Assembly: GCF_900097965.1 (NCBI RefSeq)
Contig: NZ_FMPG01000002.1
Span: 310,001-374,000 of the forward strand
Reading direction: 5' to 3'
DNA length: 64,000 nt
From: Staphylococcus caeli
Lineage (GTDB): Bacteria > Bacillota > Bacilli > Staphylococcales > Staphylococcaceae
Under the pieces are notes generated by a model that did not search any database, was not told where the DNA came from, and saw only the letters and a program-made list of their open reading frames with translations. Below, piece after piece: positions 25,061-34,496 of this stretch. Position 1 is the stretch's first letter; each line of letters begins with the position of its first letter. A program made the position numbers and the translations under genes.

Positions 25061-26531
25061 GCGCTTTACTTTTAAGTTCATAAAATACATCTTACTCTAT
25101 TTTATAATTTCAACGATACTCTTTATTACCGGATTTATAGGTTTTATATATATTCTTTCCTTAGGTACACAAACGGAGTTAAATGATTTAGATAGTGCTT
25201 TTTTAGAATTGCAATTAAAAGATACGCAAGATGATAAACCAGCCCCTTCACCTAATGTAAAGCGAATGGCAAAAAAGGAAAACGCTGAAATTTACATTGT
25301 CGACAAACAAGGAAATTATATTTATCCTAATGAAACTGGAAATATTAAAAGCAAAATATTGAACAATATATACCACACAAATTCTATACGTTATCTTAGT
25401 TCTCCTGAAAACAAATATGTTTATTTAATATATATTTTCGAAAATGAAGAAAAGGTACATATTAAAAATAAAAATAGCATCAACACACAACAATTGATTC
25501 AAAGTACTGAAAATGAAGGATTAAATAAATATCACTTTAATATCGAAAATAATCACTTAAATTTTATTAAAAATACAACACAACGGAAATATGTTGATGA
25601 TACTATTGGTAATGCTACAAATATAAATCTATGGTTATGGATCTTAGTAATAATAATTAGCAACTTATTAATCTCAATCATTATTTCAATAATCTTATCT
25701 AAACGTTTATCCAACCCACTTATTTTCCATATTAACTGGGTAGAAAATTTAGCAAAAGGAAAGCTTTATAAACCTGAATCTAAATATAATCATAAGAAAA
25801 TACAAAAAACTTATAAAGAGCTAAACACTTCAATTACTGCATTAAATAACCAACTCCTGGAAGATAAATTTTATCAAGAACGTATTCAATATTATAAACG
25901 TAAATGGATTTCTCAAATATCTCATGATTTAAAATCTCCATTAACTTCAATTTATGGCTATTCTAAATTACTTTCTTCTAATAACTTTGAAGAAAATAAA
26001 TATTTAAAGTTAATTTCCAATAAAGCTGAATATATGAATACTTTAATAGACAAATTAAATTCAGATTTTAATATGGAAACTCAACAAATGGAAATACAAA
26101 AAGAACGATTCAATTTATATCAAACAATAATGAAAATAAATAAAACCTTAGGATACAACAAAATAAATATATCTTTTGAAATGCCAAAAGATATATCCTT
26201 TTACGGTAATAAGCTTTATTTTGAACGATTATTAATCAATTTAATTAGTAACAGTATCGAACATAATAAACAAAATCCTAATATCAATATCATTTTCTCC
26301 GAAGACAATAAATATTTAAAAATAAATTATTTTGATGATGGAAATGGCTTAGGAAATAAAAAACTGCCAGATTTAATTAATACTAATTACACAACTAAAA
26401 TGAATATACAAAATAGTGGATTAGGTTTTTCTATTATATATGACTCAGTAAAATTTCATGACGGAATAATAAAAATTAATAACTCAGTCAAAGGTGCTTC
26501 ATTTACTATTTGGTTAAAACAAAACACTTAA
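25053..26531 (+). CDS. Sensor histidine kinase
   Basis: This is a 492-residue membrane kinase. Membrane segments lie at about 10-32 and 190-215 and enclose an extracytoplasmic sensor domain of about 155 residues rich in Asn, Lys and Ile. A HAMP-like linker follows, then the H-box WISQISHDLKSPLTSIYGYS (about residue 290), N-box LISNSIEHNK, G1 FDDGNGLG and G2 GLGFSIIYDS. It is translated with the response regulator by overlap. The ligand is unknown. Because the sensor domain is large it probably reads an external signal, unlike the intramembrane-sensing BceS/BraS kinases. Confidence 0.9.
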   Translation: MNKRFTFKFIKYILLYFIISTILFITGFIGFIYILSLGTQTELNDLDSAFLELQLKDTQDDKPAPSPNVKRMAKKENAEIYIVDKQGNYIYPNETGNIKSKILNNIYHTNSIRYLSSPENKYVYLIYIFENEEKVHIKNKNSINTQQLIQSTENEGLNKYHFNIENNHLNFIKNTTQRKYVDDTIGNATNINLWLWILVIIISNLLISIIISIILSKRLSNPLIFHINWVENLAKGKLYKPESKYNHKKIQKTYKELNTSITALNNQLLEDKFYQERIQYYKRKWISQISHDLKSPLTSIYGYSKLLSSNNFEENKYLKLISNKAEYMNTLIDKLNSDFNMETQQMEIQKERFNLYQTIMKINKTLGYNKINISFEMPKDISFYGNKLYFERLLINLISNSIEHNKQNPNINIIFSEDNKYLKINYFDDGNGLGNKKLPDLINTNYTTKMNIQNSGLGFSIIYDSVKFHDGIIKINNSVKGASFTIWLKQNT

Positions 26532-26658
26532 TACTGATGATACTATTGCACTCTTTCCCTCTAATCATTTACGAATTCTTTATTTTTTAGTAATAATCAC
26601 CAAACATAACAATGAGATAATTAAAAAGTAAGGGATTTTAACTATTTAGGGGGATTTT

Positions 26659-29600
26659 ATGTTTAAACATATTAAAAAAAACACAAGATATTCTATACGT
26701 ACAAGCGCAATGGGAGCCGCTTCAATCGTTATTGGTACTTGTCTATTCGTAAGTGCACACAACGACGCATCTGCTGATGAAATTAGTTCAACTCAAAAGC
26801 AGCAATCAACAAATACAATTGAAACATCAAATAATGAAAATGCGGTCGACCAAACCGCTGAATCATCTAATATAGAACGACAACACGTTACTCAAAGTCA
26901 AAATCAAAATACTAGTGATAACCAACTTGAACAACAAGAGACTAAAGTAGCTAATACACCAAAAGAAGAAATTGTTAGCGACAGTAAAAATGTACAGCAA
27001 GAAACTGATACGCAAGCTACTGCCAACAAAAACAACACTAAAAACATTTCTGATAAAAATAACGAAACAAATAAACCAAAAAATAATGATGCAAATTTAA
27101 CTAATGAACCTAGTATTGATCCAGAATTTTCGGTAGATAAACAAAAAGAGGAACAGCCTGTTAAAAGTACGCCAGAAAAACCAACTACACCTGAACAATC
27201 TAATAATGAAAAGTCACGATTACATAAACAGGCTAACTCAAATGAAAGTGAAACAACTCAAACAGATGATAATGTTACTTCTAACCAACAGAAACAAACA
27301 ACTAAAACAACTAATGATACTAACCAACCATCTAACTCAGTAAAAAAACGTACTAATAATGAAGCTATCCAAGCAGAAGCACCTACTTCAGAACAAGCTG
27401 TTGCAAGCACACCTAATGAAAGTCAAAATAATAAAAATGAAGAAATCCATACAAATAAGACATCTTTCAACAAAAACCTAAATACAAAAAAGATCGAAAC
27501 ACTATCTACGAAAGAACGCAAACAGCTTTATAACAAAATTCAGAAAGATGCAGCGAAGCAAGATAAGGCACCTAAAGCTACATTAAGTAATGTTTCATCA
27601 AACTCAACTACGAGTAACAAAACGCGTAAGACATCAGACAAGTCTTCTTTAAGTATTAATCACTCAGGTCGTTACGAAAGTGGTTCGAATTTTGGAAAAG
27701 GCGGCACTGAAATTGTAAAATATAATACGAAAAATGGTTATGCTTATTCGATAAACGGAGACAAAGAAGCATTAGATATTTTAGATATCAAAAATACGAA
27801 AAATAAAAAGATCAATCTTGTCAAACGCATTTACTTACAGGATGCTGGTATTGCATCAGGTGACTTAACAAGTGTGGCAGTTCATCCAAGTGGCAAGTAC
27901 ATTGCACTTTCCGCACCTGCGAAAGACAAAACGCAACCCGGACACGTTGTGTTTTATACTGAAGATGGAAAATATCTAAGTAATTTGACGATAGGCAGTC
28001 TACCTGACATGCTTACATTCACAAAAGATGGTAAACATTTACTTGTTGCCAACGAAGGCGAGCCTTCAGATGATTATAAGACTAACCCCGAAGGTTCTGT
28101 CTCAATAATTGATACATCTGGTGACCCGGCACACTTAAAATCTAAAAATGTGCGTACCGCTTCCCTGACGAAAGCACATATTAATGATTCAATCCGCAAA
28201 TTAGGTCCAAACAAAGATGATGCTTACTTAAATTTAGAACCAGAATTCATCGCCGTTGATAAAAGTGGTAAGTATGCTTATATCACAATCCAAGAATCAA
28301 GTGCGATTGCGAAATTAGATATTAAAGAAGGTGAATTTACAAAAGTTCAAGGATTACCATATAAGGATCATTCTTTACCTGAAAATGCAATGGACCCTTC
28401 AGACAAAGATGGAAAAAAAGAATTACGCACTGTACCAGTATTAGGTATGTTACAACCAGATACAATTACGTCTTATGAACATAATGGTGAGACTTATCTA
28501 TTGATTGCTAACGAAGGTGACTCTCAAGATTATGACGGCTATTCAGAAGAAGTTCGTGTCAAAGATATCAAAGAGGATATTGAACTAGACGCTAAATATT
28601 ATAAAGGCTATACACAAGCTGAATTAGATGAACTTGTAGCAAATGGACTATTTGACGATGACCAGTTAGGTCGACTTAAAGTCACAACTTCTCATAAATT
28701 TAGAGATGAAAATGGAAAATATAAAGCGCTTGTCTCATTCGGTGGAAGATCATTTTCAATAGTAAAAGGCTCTGATTTATCCCTAGTGTATGATAGTGGA
28801 AAAGACATTGAGGAACGCATCAAAGATATCCTACCTGAGAGATTTAATGCCAATTATGAAGATTACAATTACATTGAAGTCGATGGTCGAAGCGATGATA
28901 AGGGACCTGAAGTAGAGTCTATTGAAGTGGGTGCAGTCGGTGACAAAACTTATGCCTTCGTTGGATTAGAACGAACAGGTGGTATTATGATTTATGACAT
29001 TACAGACCCTACCTACCCTGAATTTGTAAAATATGTTTATGACCCAGAAAATAAAGACATTTCACCTGAAGGCGTTACATTTATCCCTGCAGAAGATAGT
29101 CCAAATGGAAAAGCAATGCTAATAGTCTCTTACGAATTATCTGGTACAACGTCGACTTACACATTAGATGACCTTTCTGAAACAGACCAACCAGACTCTA
29201 ATAATCCGAATGGTGATAATGGCGAAAATGAAGGGCATCACGATAACGGCAATCATAATGAAAATGGTTCGAATAATTCAAATAATGGGCATCACGAAAA
29301 CAATCCTGATATGCCAAATTCTGGACAAGATACAGATTCAGAGACGCCTCACAATGCTAATAACAACCATGGTCAAATGACTGATACTGAATTCAACAAT
29401 TGGGTGAACCAAACAGACGATGTGCATGGGCAAAGTGAACAACCCATTGATGCAGAATTTAATAATTGGGTGAATCAAGCACACACAGATTCAAATATCG
29501 CGCAATCTAGTACAACAGCATCAACAAATATGACACATCAAAATGCTATTCAACACCAAGCAGCTATGTCTTCAAATGCAGCTTCAGATAACGCTAGCAG

Positions 29601-29745
29601 TTCGAAGTCTGGTCAACAATTAAATAATGCAAATCAATTACCGGATACGGGTAAAACACCAAATCAAGCACCAATATGGAGCACATTGATTTTAGGTGCT
29701 TGCTTGTTATTAATAGGTAGAAAACAAAAAACAAAAACAAAATAG
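26659..29745 (+). CDS. LPXTG cell-wall-anchored surface protein with choice-of-anchor I beta-propeller-like domain
   Basis: This is a 1028-residue surface protein. The signal peptide has a YSIRK/GS-type motif (YSIRTSAMGAAS) and is followed by about 290 residues of Asn/Gln/Thr/Lys-rich low complexity. From about residue 335 to 840 it reads as the choice-of-anchor I type repeat domain, probably a propeller: VAVHPSGKYIALSAPA, LLVANEGEPSDDY, LLIANEGDSQDYDGY, KDISPEGVTFIPAEDS. A His/Asn/Gly-rich stalk contains two EFNNWVNQ repeats. It ends with LPDTG (residues 994-998), a membrane segment and a basic tail for sortase. It starts 128 bases after the histidine kinase gene with a strong GGGGGA site. 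Ligand or enzyme activity is unknown. Confidence 0.85.
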   Translation: MFKHIKKNTRYSIRTSAMGAASIVIGTCLFVSAHNDASADEISSTQKQQSTNTIETSNNENAVDQTAESSNIERQHVTQSQNQNTSDNQLEQQETKVANTPKEEIVSDSKNVQQETDTQATANKNNTKNISDKNNETNKPKNNDANLTNEPSIDPEFSVDKQKEEQPVKSTPEKPTTPEQSNNEKSRLHKQANSNESETTQTDDNVTSNQQKQTTKTTNDTNQPSNSVKKRTNNEAIQAEAPTSEQAVASTPNESQNNKNEEIHTNKTSFNKNLNTKKIETLSTKERKQLYNKIQKDAAKQDKAPKATLSNVSSNSTTSNKTRKTSDKSSLSINHSGRYESGSNFGKGGTEIVKYNTKNGYAYSINGDKEALDILDIKNTKNKKINLVKRIYLQDAGIASGDLTSVAVHPSGKYIALSAPAKDKTQPGHVVFYTEDGKYLSNLTIGSLPDMLTFTKDGKHLLVANEGEPSDDYKTNPEGSVSIIDTSGDPAHLKSKNVRTASLTKAHINDSIRKLGPNKDDAYLNLEPEFIAVDKSGKYAYITIQESSAIAKLDIKEGEFTKVQGLPYKDHSLPENAMDPSDKDGKKELRTVPVLGMLQPDTITSYEHNGETYLLIANEGDSQDYDGYSEEVRVKDIKEDIELDAKYYKGYTQAELDELVANGLFDDDQLGRLKVTTSHKFRDENGKYKALVSFGGRSFSIVKGSDLSLVYDSGKDIEERIKDILPERFNANYEDYNYIEVDGRSDDKGPEVESIEVGAVGDKTYAFVGLERTGGIMIYDITDPTYPEFVKYVYDPENKDISPEGVTFIPAEDSPNGKAMLIVSYELSGTTSTYTLDDLSETDQPDSNNPNGDNGENEGHHDNGNHNENGSNNSNNGHHENNPDMPNSGQDTDSETPHNANNNHGQMTDTEFNNWVNQTDDVHGQSEQPIDAEFNNWVNQAHTDSNIAQSSTTASTNMTHQNAIQHQAAMSSNAASDNASSSKSGQQLNNANQLPDTGKTPNQAPIWSTLILGACLLLIGRKQKTKTK

Positions 29746-29789
29746 CACAGTCATTTCAATTTTCTAACACAAGAGTTAATGATGACATC

Positions 29790-29832
29790 AAATAAAGCGG
29801 GGACACTTCTAAATGAAATGTCTCCGCTTCTA
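29790..29832 (+). terminator. Terminator of the surface protein gene
   Basis: The stem AAGCGGGGACA (29795-29805) / TGTCTCCGCTT (29819-29829) has one G-U pair. It is about 50 bases after the stop at 29745. Confidence 0.85.
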
Positions 29833-29898
29833 TTATGGTTAAAATTTAAAAATGAAACATACTAACCTTTGCTTCAATTTAACTCAATTATTGGTCAT

Positions 29899-30891
29899 TT
29901 ATTCGTAGGAAAGATTTTCGGCTTGATCGGCTTGATCACCGATATCATCTGAGCCATCTTTCTCCATCTGTCTAATATAGTGATACAAAGCAACATATGA
30001 AGTATTCCCAAAGTCTTTAGCTGCTTCTGTAAATGGTATGGCACCCACATTCATAAGTAAGTGTTTATCGTCATCATTATATACAATAGGCGACATAGTA
30101 AAATAAGCCATAACCGCTGAATCTAGCGCACTTTCTTTACTTCCATCATTTGTTAAAACAGATACATTGGTTAATGGGAACCCTTCGTACTCCATTTGAA
30201 CTACACCATATGACATCGGTTTAGGATTTTTAATATTCAGTAAATCATCTATCGTTTTTGCATCCTCAAATTCACTTTGTTTAATTATATTTTCAGGTTT
30301 CACTGTATAAGCACCTGGTTCTACTGATACTGAAATTAATTTGTCGTCTTTAAATTTTGTTAAAATCTCAGCATAGAATACTGGTATATCAGATTTCCCT
30401 TGTTTCTTCCCACTCTTGTCGACATACCAATAATCTATCTGTTTGACACCTTTCTCTCCGGAATTCATTTCTTTACGTTGAACACCTTTTTTATCTTTGA
30501 AAAACGCGTCTACTTCTTTTACGGAAGATCCTTCTGATTCTTCGACAAATTTACTATCTGCCAATTTGACCTCATCCATTAATTTTTTATAATCTTCCCA
30601 ACCTCTCATACCAATTTCATTAGTGAATGCTTTTTTAGTCATTAAAGGATCTAATTTTTCTAAAATAGGTAATCGATCAGCAGTACCAACATCTTCTTGA
30701 ACTTTCTTATATTGTTCCTCTTTACTAGTAGCACCATCTTCTACTTTTGCACTATCACTATCTTTTTTAGCCGTTGTATGTTGTTTTTTCTCAGGTTTAT
30801 CCGCCAACTCATCATAAAAATCCTTCATAGAAGAATAACCCGCTAAACCTAACACCATTGATACAATCATATACCCCAATAAAATCCTCAT
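29899..30891 (-). CDS. Exported protein of unknown function with a lipobox-like site lacking Cys
   Basis: This is a 330-residue protein. A hydrophobic N-terminal segment ends in GLAGYSS, exactly where a lipoprotein would read LAGC. The Tyr codon is TAT, one base from the Cys codon TGT. A charged Lys/Asp/Glu linker (about 30-65) leads to a soluble domain with several conserved-looking stretches (GMRGWEDYKKLMDEVK, DYWYVDKSGKKQGKSD, VAFFTM-like SAVMAYFTMSPIVY) and an acidic end. As written it would be membrane-anchored by its N terminus or cleaved as a normal secreted protein. The start has AGGGGATAACGAG upstream. I do not recognise a named family. It lies at the edge of the membrane-protein array that follows. 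Confidence 0.65.
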   Translation of the reverse strand: MRILLGYMIVSMVLGLAGYSSMKDFYDELADKPEKKQHTTAKKDSDSAKVEDGATSKEEQYKKVQEDVGTADRLPILEKLDPLMTKKAFTNEIGMRGWEDYKKLMDEVKLADSKFVEESEGSSVKEVDAFFKDKKGVQRKEMNSGEKGVKQIDYWYVDKSGKKQGKSDIPVFYAEILTKFKDDKLISVSVEPGAYTVKPENIIKQSEFEDAKTIDDLLNIKNPKPMSYGVVQMEYEGFPLTNVSVLTNDGSKESALDSAVMAYFTMSPIVYNDDDKHLLMNVGAIPFTEAAKDFGNTSYVALYHYIRQMEKDGSDDIGDQADQAENLSYE

Positions 30892-31246
30892 CTCGTTATC
30901 CCCTTATTTAGTTTTTAATAATTATTTTTTAAACATATAAAGTATTTTGAATCACATAAATAAAAGTGCCACTATTTTAATCATACTACTTTATTAGTCA
31001 AACTTATTATAACCATAATAATATATAGTGTGTTATATATCTACATATTTTAACAATAAAATTTTAATTATTTGACTCGAACAATTTATAAGCGTACTTC
31101 CCTTTTGTATTTTTTGATTATAAATAAATACACACCCAAAGTATGAATCTTAACCTGAGGTGTGTGCTGTACATTACTATGTCATTTAATTGTGCCATTA
31201 CCTATACCATCATTTTTTTATGTATATTACTACACCGTTTTTATAC
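30892..31246. other. Intergenic region with a weak hairpin
   Basis: AT-rich, with no gene seen. CACACC (31131-31136) pairs with GGTGTG (31159-31164) and could terminate the A-type gene on the minus strand, but the stem is short. Confidence 0.4.
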
Positions 31247-31924
31247 TCATTCTTTTAGTACTAAAATTTTGAAATCTGCGTACTTAGTAATCCATGTAAA
31301 AGACACTAAATAAACACCTAGTAGTATTAAAATCGACCCTAATACCATAAATTTAGATTCTGCAATGTTAGGTACTAAAAAATACTCTACTACCCTTTCT
31401 AAATATAGTAAGAATGATAAGAATACTAATCCAATACCTATTAAAGTCTTTGTTTTCCCAGAAACATATCTCTCTACTTTAGGCATTTCTATATACATTA
31501 ATATTGCCCCAATTGACAATAATACCAAACATACAATCATAGATATCGTAGAAAGCAACCAATAGTGATATAAATCCACATAATTTTGAACTGCTATATA
31601 ATAAAATACGTTTGAAAATGCAAATGCAGCATTGAAAGTACCTATAACATTAATAGCAGTTAAAAACTTAGCATACCTTTTTAATGTTTTCTTATTTTTA
31701 TAACTGTCTTTTTCGAAATTTATAAATCTAAAAAATTGTAATAAACTCATAAAAATCAAAACTAACTCTATTATAGTTATTAACTTCAAATAGTTTGGTA
31801 ATCTGTCATAATCTAAACCATTAAAAAGTGTAACACTTGAAAGCAGAATCATAAGTAAAGCAAATAAACTTACCACTTGTGTAGCTGGTTTTCTTAACTC
31901 ATCAATACTTTTATTAATATCCAT
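31247..31924 (-). CDS. A-type polytopic membrane protein (paralogue of 42475-43152)
   Basis: This is a 225-residue protein with about six membrane segments. It begins MDINKSIDELRKPATQVVS and ends KYADFKILVLKE. The gene at 42475-43152 has nearly the same start and an identical last 11 residues, so the two are clear paralogues on either side of the lactose operon. The type resembles, from memory, small DUF5079/DUF5080-class membrane proteins found in the variable tail of staphylococcal type VII secretion loci. That resemblance is unverified. It has GAGGAG upstream of the ATG. Function unknown; immunity-like role suspected from context. Confidence 0.7.
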   Translation of the reverse strand: MDINKSIDELRKPATQVVSLFALLMILLSSVTLFNGLDYDRLPNYLKLITIIELVLIFMSLLQFFRFINFEKDSYKNKKTLKRYAKFLTAINVIGTFNAAFAFSNVFYYIAVQNYVDLYHYWLLSTISMIVCLVLLSIGAILMYIEMPKVERYVSGKTKTLIGIGLVFLSFLLYLERVVEYFLVPNIAESKFMVLGSILILLGVYLVSFTWITKYADFKILVLKE

Positions 31925-32280
31925 ATATACTCCTCACTATATAAAAAATCAAAACTAAATTCTAAAGTTTTCTAATCTCTTTAATTATATACAAATCCGT
32001 TTATTTCTTACACATATATCATAGTTAAATTTAATGTTTGGAAAGTTAATTTTACATAAAATAATAATCAATCTATTAAAATATATATACTTTTACAAGT
32101 TATTTAGATAGTATGATAAATATGCAAATCTCTGTTATATTTTTATTTTGATTATATTGCCTTAATCAGTTTTTGTTATAATCAATGTTAAACCCTAAAT
32201 TTATAAATCTATGTATGATTTGAAAGATTACATAGTTTAAATATACAAATGATTTAATAAAATCAAATCTATCCGATGAA
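31925..32280. other. Divergent AT-rich intergenic region
   Basis: It separates the minus-strand A-type gene from the plus-strand DUF443 trio. Apart from probable promoters it shows no recognisable element. Confidence 0.4.
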
Positions 32281-32931
32281 TTGGGAGTGCTACATATTAA
32301 AAAAGGATATATTCAACCTGTAGATAACAATAAGCGATATAAATTAATAACAAGTGAAAATAAATATTATATTCTAGACTTAGATTCAAATAAATTTTCT
32401 TTAATTTTACCATTTATCAACTATATTACTCCACGTAAAGTAATGGAAATTGAATATCAAACTGCAAAAAATTTAATGGAAAGTCAAGATACAAATAGAG
32501 AAACGTTTGGAAAGTATTTTTGGTTAATTTCAGGTACTTCTATTTTTTTTAGTGTTTTATTAAGACCACTTGTCAATAATACAGACCTAAATATAAATAT
32601 TTATATGATAATATTATTGCTAATATTAACAAACTTACCTATTGTTTTACTTAGATTTTTTAACAGTCACAAAGAGAAGAAAGTTTTCATGAAAACTAAA
32701 TACATATCAGTAAAAAGAGTTTTCATTATACCTAAATTAAGGATCATTTTTCTAAGTCTAAGTTGTTACTTATTTTTTGGTTTCTGTTACTTTTTAATTT
32801 TATATGGCTTCTTATTAAAAGAAAAACCAAATATACTAATATCTATCATAAGTATGTTGATGTTATATTTATTTCTTCAAAGCAATAGAGTTTTATATTC
32901 TCATCAACACGCGAAAATATATTTGAAATAG
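32281..32931 (+). CDS. DUF443 family membrane protein (TsaI-like), copy 1
   Basis: This encodes up to 216 residues. A cytoplasmic N-terminal domain with YKLITSENKYYILDLDSNKFSLILPFINYITPRK is followed by paired membrane segments, beginning with the GTSIFFSVLLRPL element, and a second pair near the end. This is the architecture of DUF443, the family of TsaI immunity proteins against the membrane-depolarising toxin TspA. The annotated TTG start overlaps GGGAG (32283-32287). An ATT at 32296 lies 8 bases after that site and would give an N terminus of the same length as copy 3, so a non-standard start is possible. It is the first of three tandem paralogues, the second broken. Confidence 0.75.
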   Translation: MGVLHIKKGYIQPVDNNKRYKLITSENKYYILDLDSNKFSLILPFINYITPRKVMEIEYQTAKNLMESQDTNRETFGKYFWLISGTSIFFSVLLRPLVNNTDLNINIYMIILLLILTNLPIVLLRFFNSHKEKKVFMKTKYISVKRVFIIPKLRIIFLSLSCYLFFGFCYFLILYGFLLKEKPNILISIISMLMLYLFLQSNRVLYSHQHAKIYLK

Positions 32932-33033
32932 GTTTTACCGTTAATGATTATTAGATAAAACATTAAATATAAACGTAAAAATATAATGAACTTTCCAAAA
33001 TGTCTAATAACCTATGAGATGGAGTGGTGAAAT

Positions 33034-33654
33034 TTGCTTTGTAATTCTATAAATATAACTAAAAATACAAAGTACAGAATTATATAATATAAAAATGAAT
33101 ATTATCTAGTCAATTTAACTAGTAACTGGTTATCGTTTATGTTTCCAATGATTAATTGGTTTATACCAAAAACTTATGAAAAATTAACTAAGGATGAAGT
33201 TGATAATTTAGATTTGGTTATTCCAAATAAAGATAATTCTAAAGCATTATTTGCAAGTGGCATAGGTGTGCTCATAAGCGCACTTCTCCGACCAATATCA
33301 GCAACATTTGATATTCACTTAGGAAGAATGACTTCTATTATTATTTGTGTATTAATTTTCCTTTCAATCATTTTTTTGCATGTGCACTTATATAAAAAAT
33401 TAACTATTAAAAAATACAATTTCACTCAAAGCAATCAAAAAATAATACTTATCCCTACTTTTAAAAACACAGTATTATTACTTTTTACCTATATTTTATT
33501 TGGCTTTCTTTCATTCGGTCTAATAGAGGTTTTAATAATAGCAAACAAGTCAAATATACTAGTTTTTATTTGTTGGGGAATGATTTTCACTATATTTTCA
33601 TTCTTAAATATGTTTTCAATAATAGATACAAAAGTATATGCCAAATTAATATAA
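33034..33654 (+). pseudogene. DUF443 family membrane protein, copy 2, interrupted by an in-frame TAA
   Basis: Aligning with copies 1 and 3 shows that the gene starts at TTG 33034, with GGAGTGG upstream, and reads MLCNSINITKNTKYRII. It then meets TAA at 33085-33087, where copy 3 has Tyr. The frame then continues without further lesion as YKNEYYLVNLTSNWLSF and on to 33654. A single base change in a Tyr codon explains the stop. A shorter product could restart at the ATG at 33139 (171 residues), losing the N-terminal domain strand pattern but keeping the membrane part. It lies between two intact paralogues. It is best read as an inactive immunity-like gene. Confidence 0.85.
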
Positions 33655-33703
33655 ATGAATTTGAAAATTATTTATACATGAATATGAAAAGGAGTCGATA
33701 ATA

Positions 33704-34330
33704 TTGATAGGTTACGTTATTTCTTTGCTAAAGAATCCTAGATATAAATTTTTGTATATAGAAAATCAATACTATTTAATAGATTTGCAGTGCAATATTA
33801 TTTCTTATATCTTCCCAATGATTAATTGGTTCCCTAAAACTTGCTATAAAGTTGATAAAACTACATATATTGATTTGCAAAGTACTAATCAACAATCAAA
33901 TTCAAAGACAAATTACTTTTTATTTGTATGTGGATCATCAATATTATTAGCTGCTATTTTAAGACCAATTATGAAAACAGTAGATTTTCCAGTTAATCCA
34001 TCAATTGCAATCATTCTTGTTCTTTTAACACTTATTGCTGTAATCTCTTTACACATTATAATGAGAAGAAAATATTCATTGTCAAAACAATTAAAAAATA
34101 ATACTAGAACAAAGATTAAATTAATACCTAATTCTAAAAATTTTATAGCTTTAATCTTATTTTATTTTATGACACTATTCTTTTCTAGTTTAGGTGTTTA
34201 CATGTTTTTAATAGAATTAGAAGTGAATTTAGTTTTTTATTTTGCATGGATAATTATGATATTAGCTTTAACATTTTCCAACATTCTATCTATAAGTGTC
34301 GGGAAATTAAAAGCAAAGGTATACAACTAA
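33704..34330 (+). CDS. DUF443 family membrane protein (TsaI-like), copy 3
   Basis: This encodes 208 residues and starts at TTG 33704, nine bases after AGGAG. The N-terminal part (RYKFLYIENQYYLIDLQC, then IFPMINWFPKTCYKV) matches the two preceding genes, followed by four membrane segments with the conserved GSSILLAAILRPIMK element. It belongs to DUF443/TsaI. It is the last gene of the plus-strand trio and is followed by the shared terminator at 34416-34459. No LXG toxin gene is next to it. The substitution pattern between copies suggests divergence for different toxin variants; that is inference. Confidence 0.78.
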   Translation: MIGYVISLLKNPRYKFLYIENQYYLIDLQCNIISYIFPMINWFPKTCYKVDKTTYIDLQSTNQQSNSKTNYFLFVCGSSILLAAILRPIMKTVDFPVNPSIAIILVLLTLIAVISLHIIMRRKYSLSKQLKNNTRTKIKLIPNSKNFIALILFYFMTLFFSSLGVYMFLIELEVNLVFYFAWIIMILALTFSNILSISVGKLKAKVYN

Positions 34331-34411
34331 TACATATTAATAATGTGAGGACAGTCATTTCAAAATATTAGGTGCTAAATTACTTAAAATTTCTATATCA
34401 TTTGTCTCTGA

Positions 34412-34462
34412 ATACAAAAATACATCAAGCAACATTGAAAAGTTGCTTGATGTATTTTTATA
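34412..34462. terminator. Strong bidirectional terminator
   Basis: A perfect 18-bp stem (34416-34433 with 34442-34459) and an 8-base loop are flanked by A and T runs. It lies between the DUF443 trio and the convergent lacP-lacH operon. Confidence 0.95.
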
Positions 34463-34496
34463 GACAAAACGTCGTTAATAAACTGCCAAAACATAT

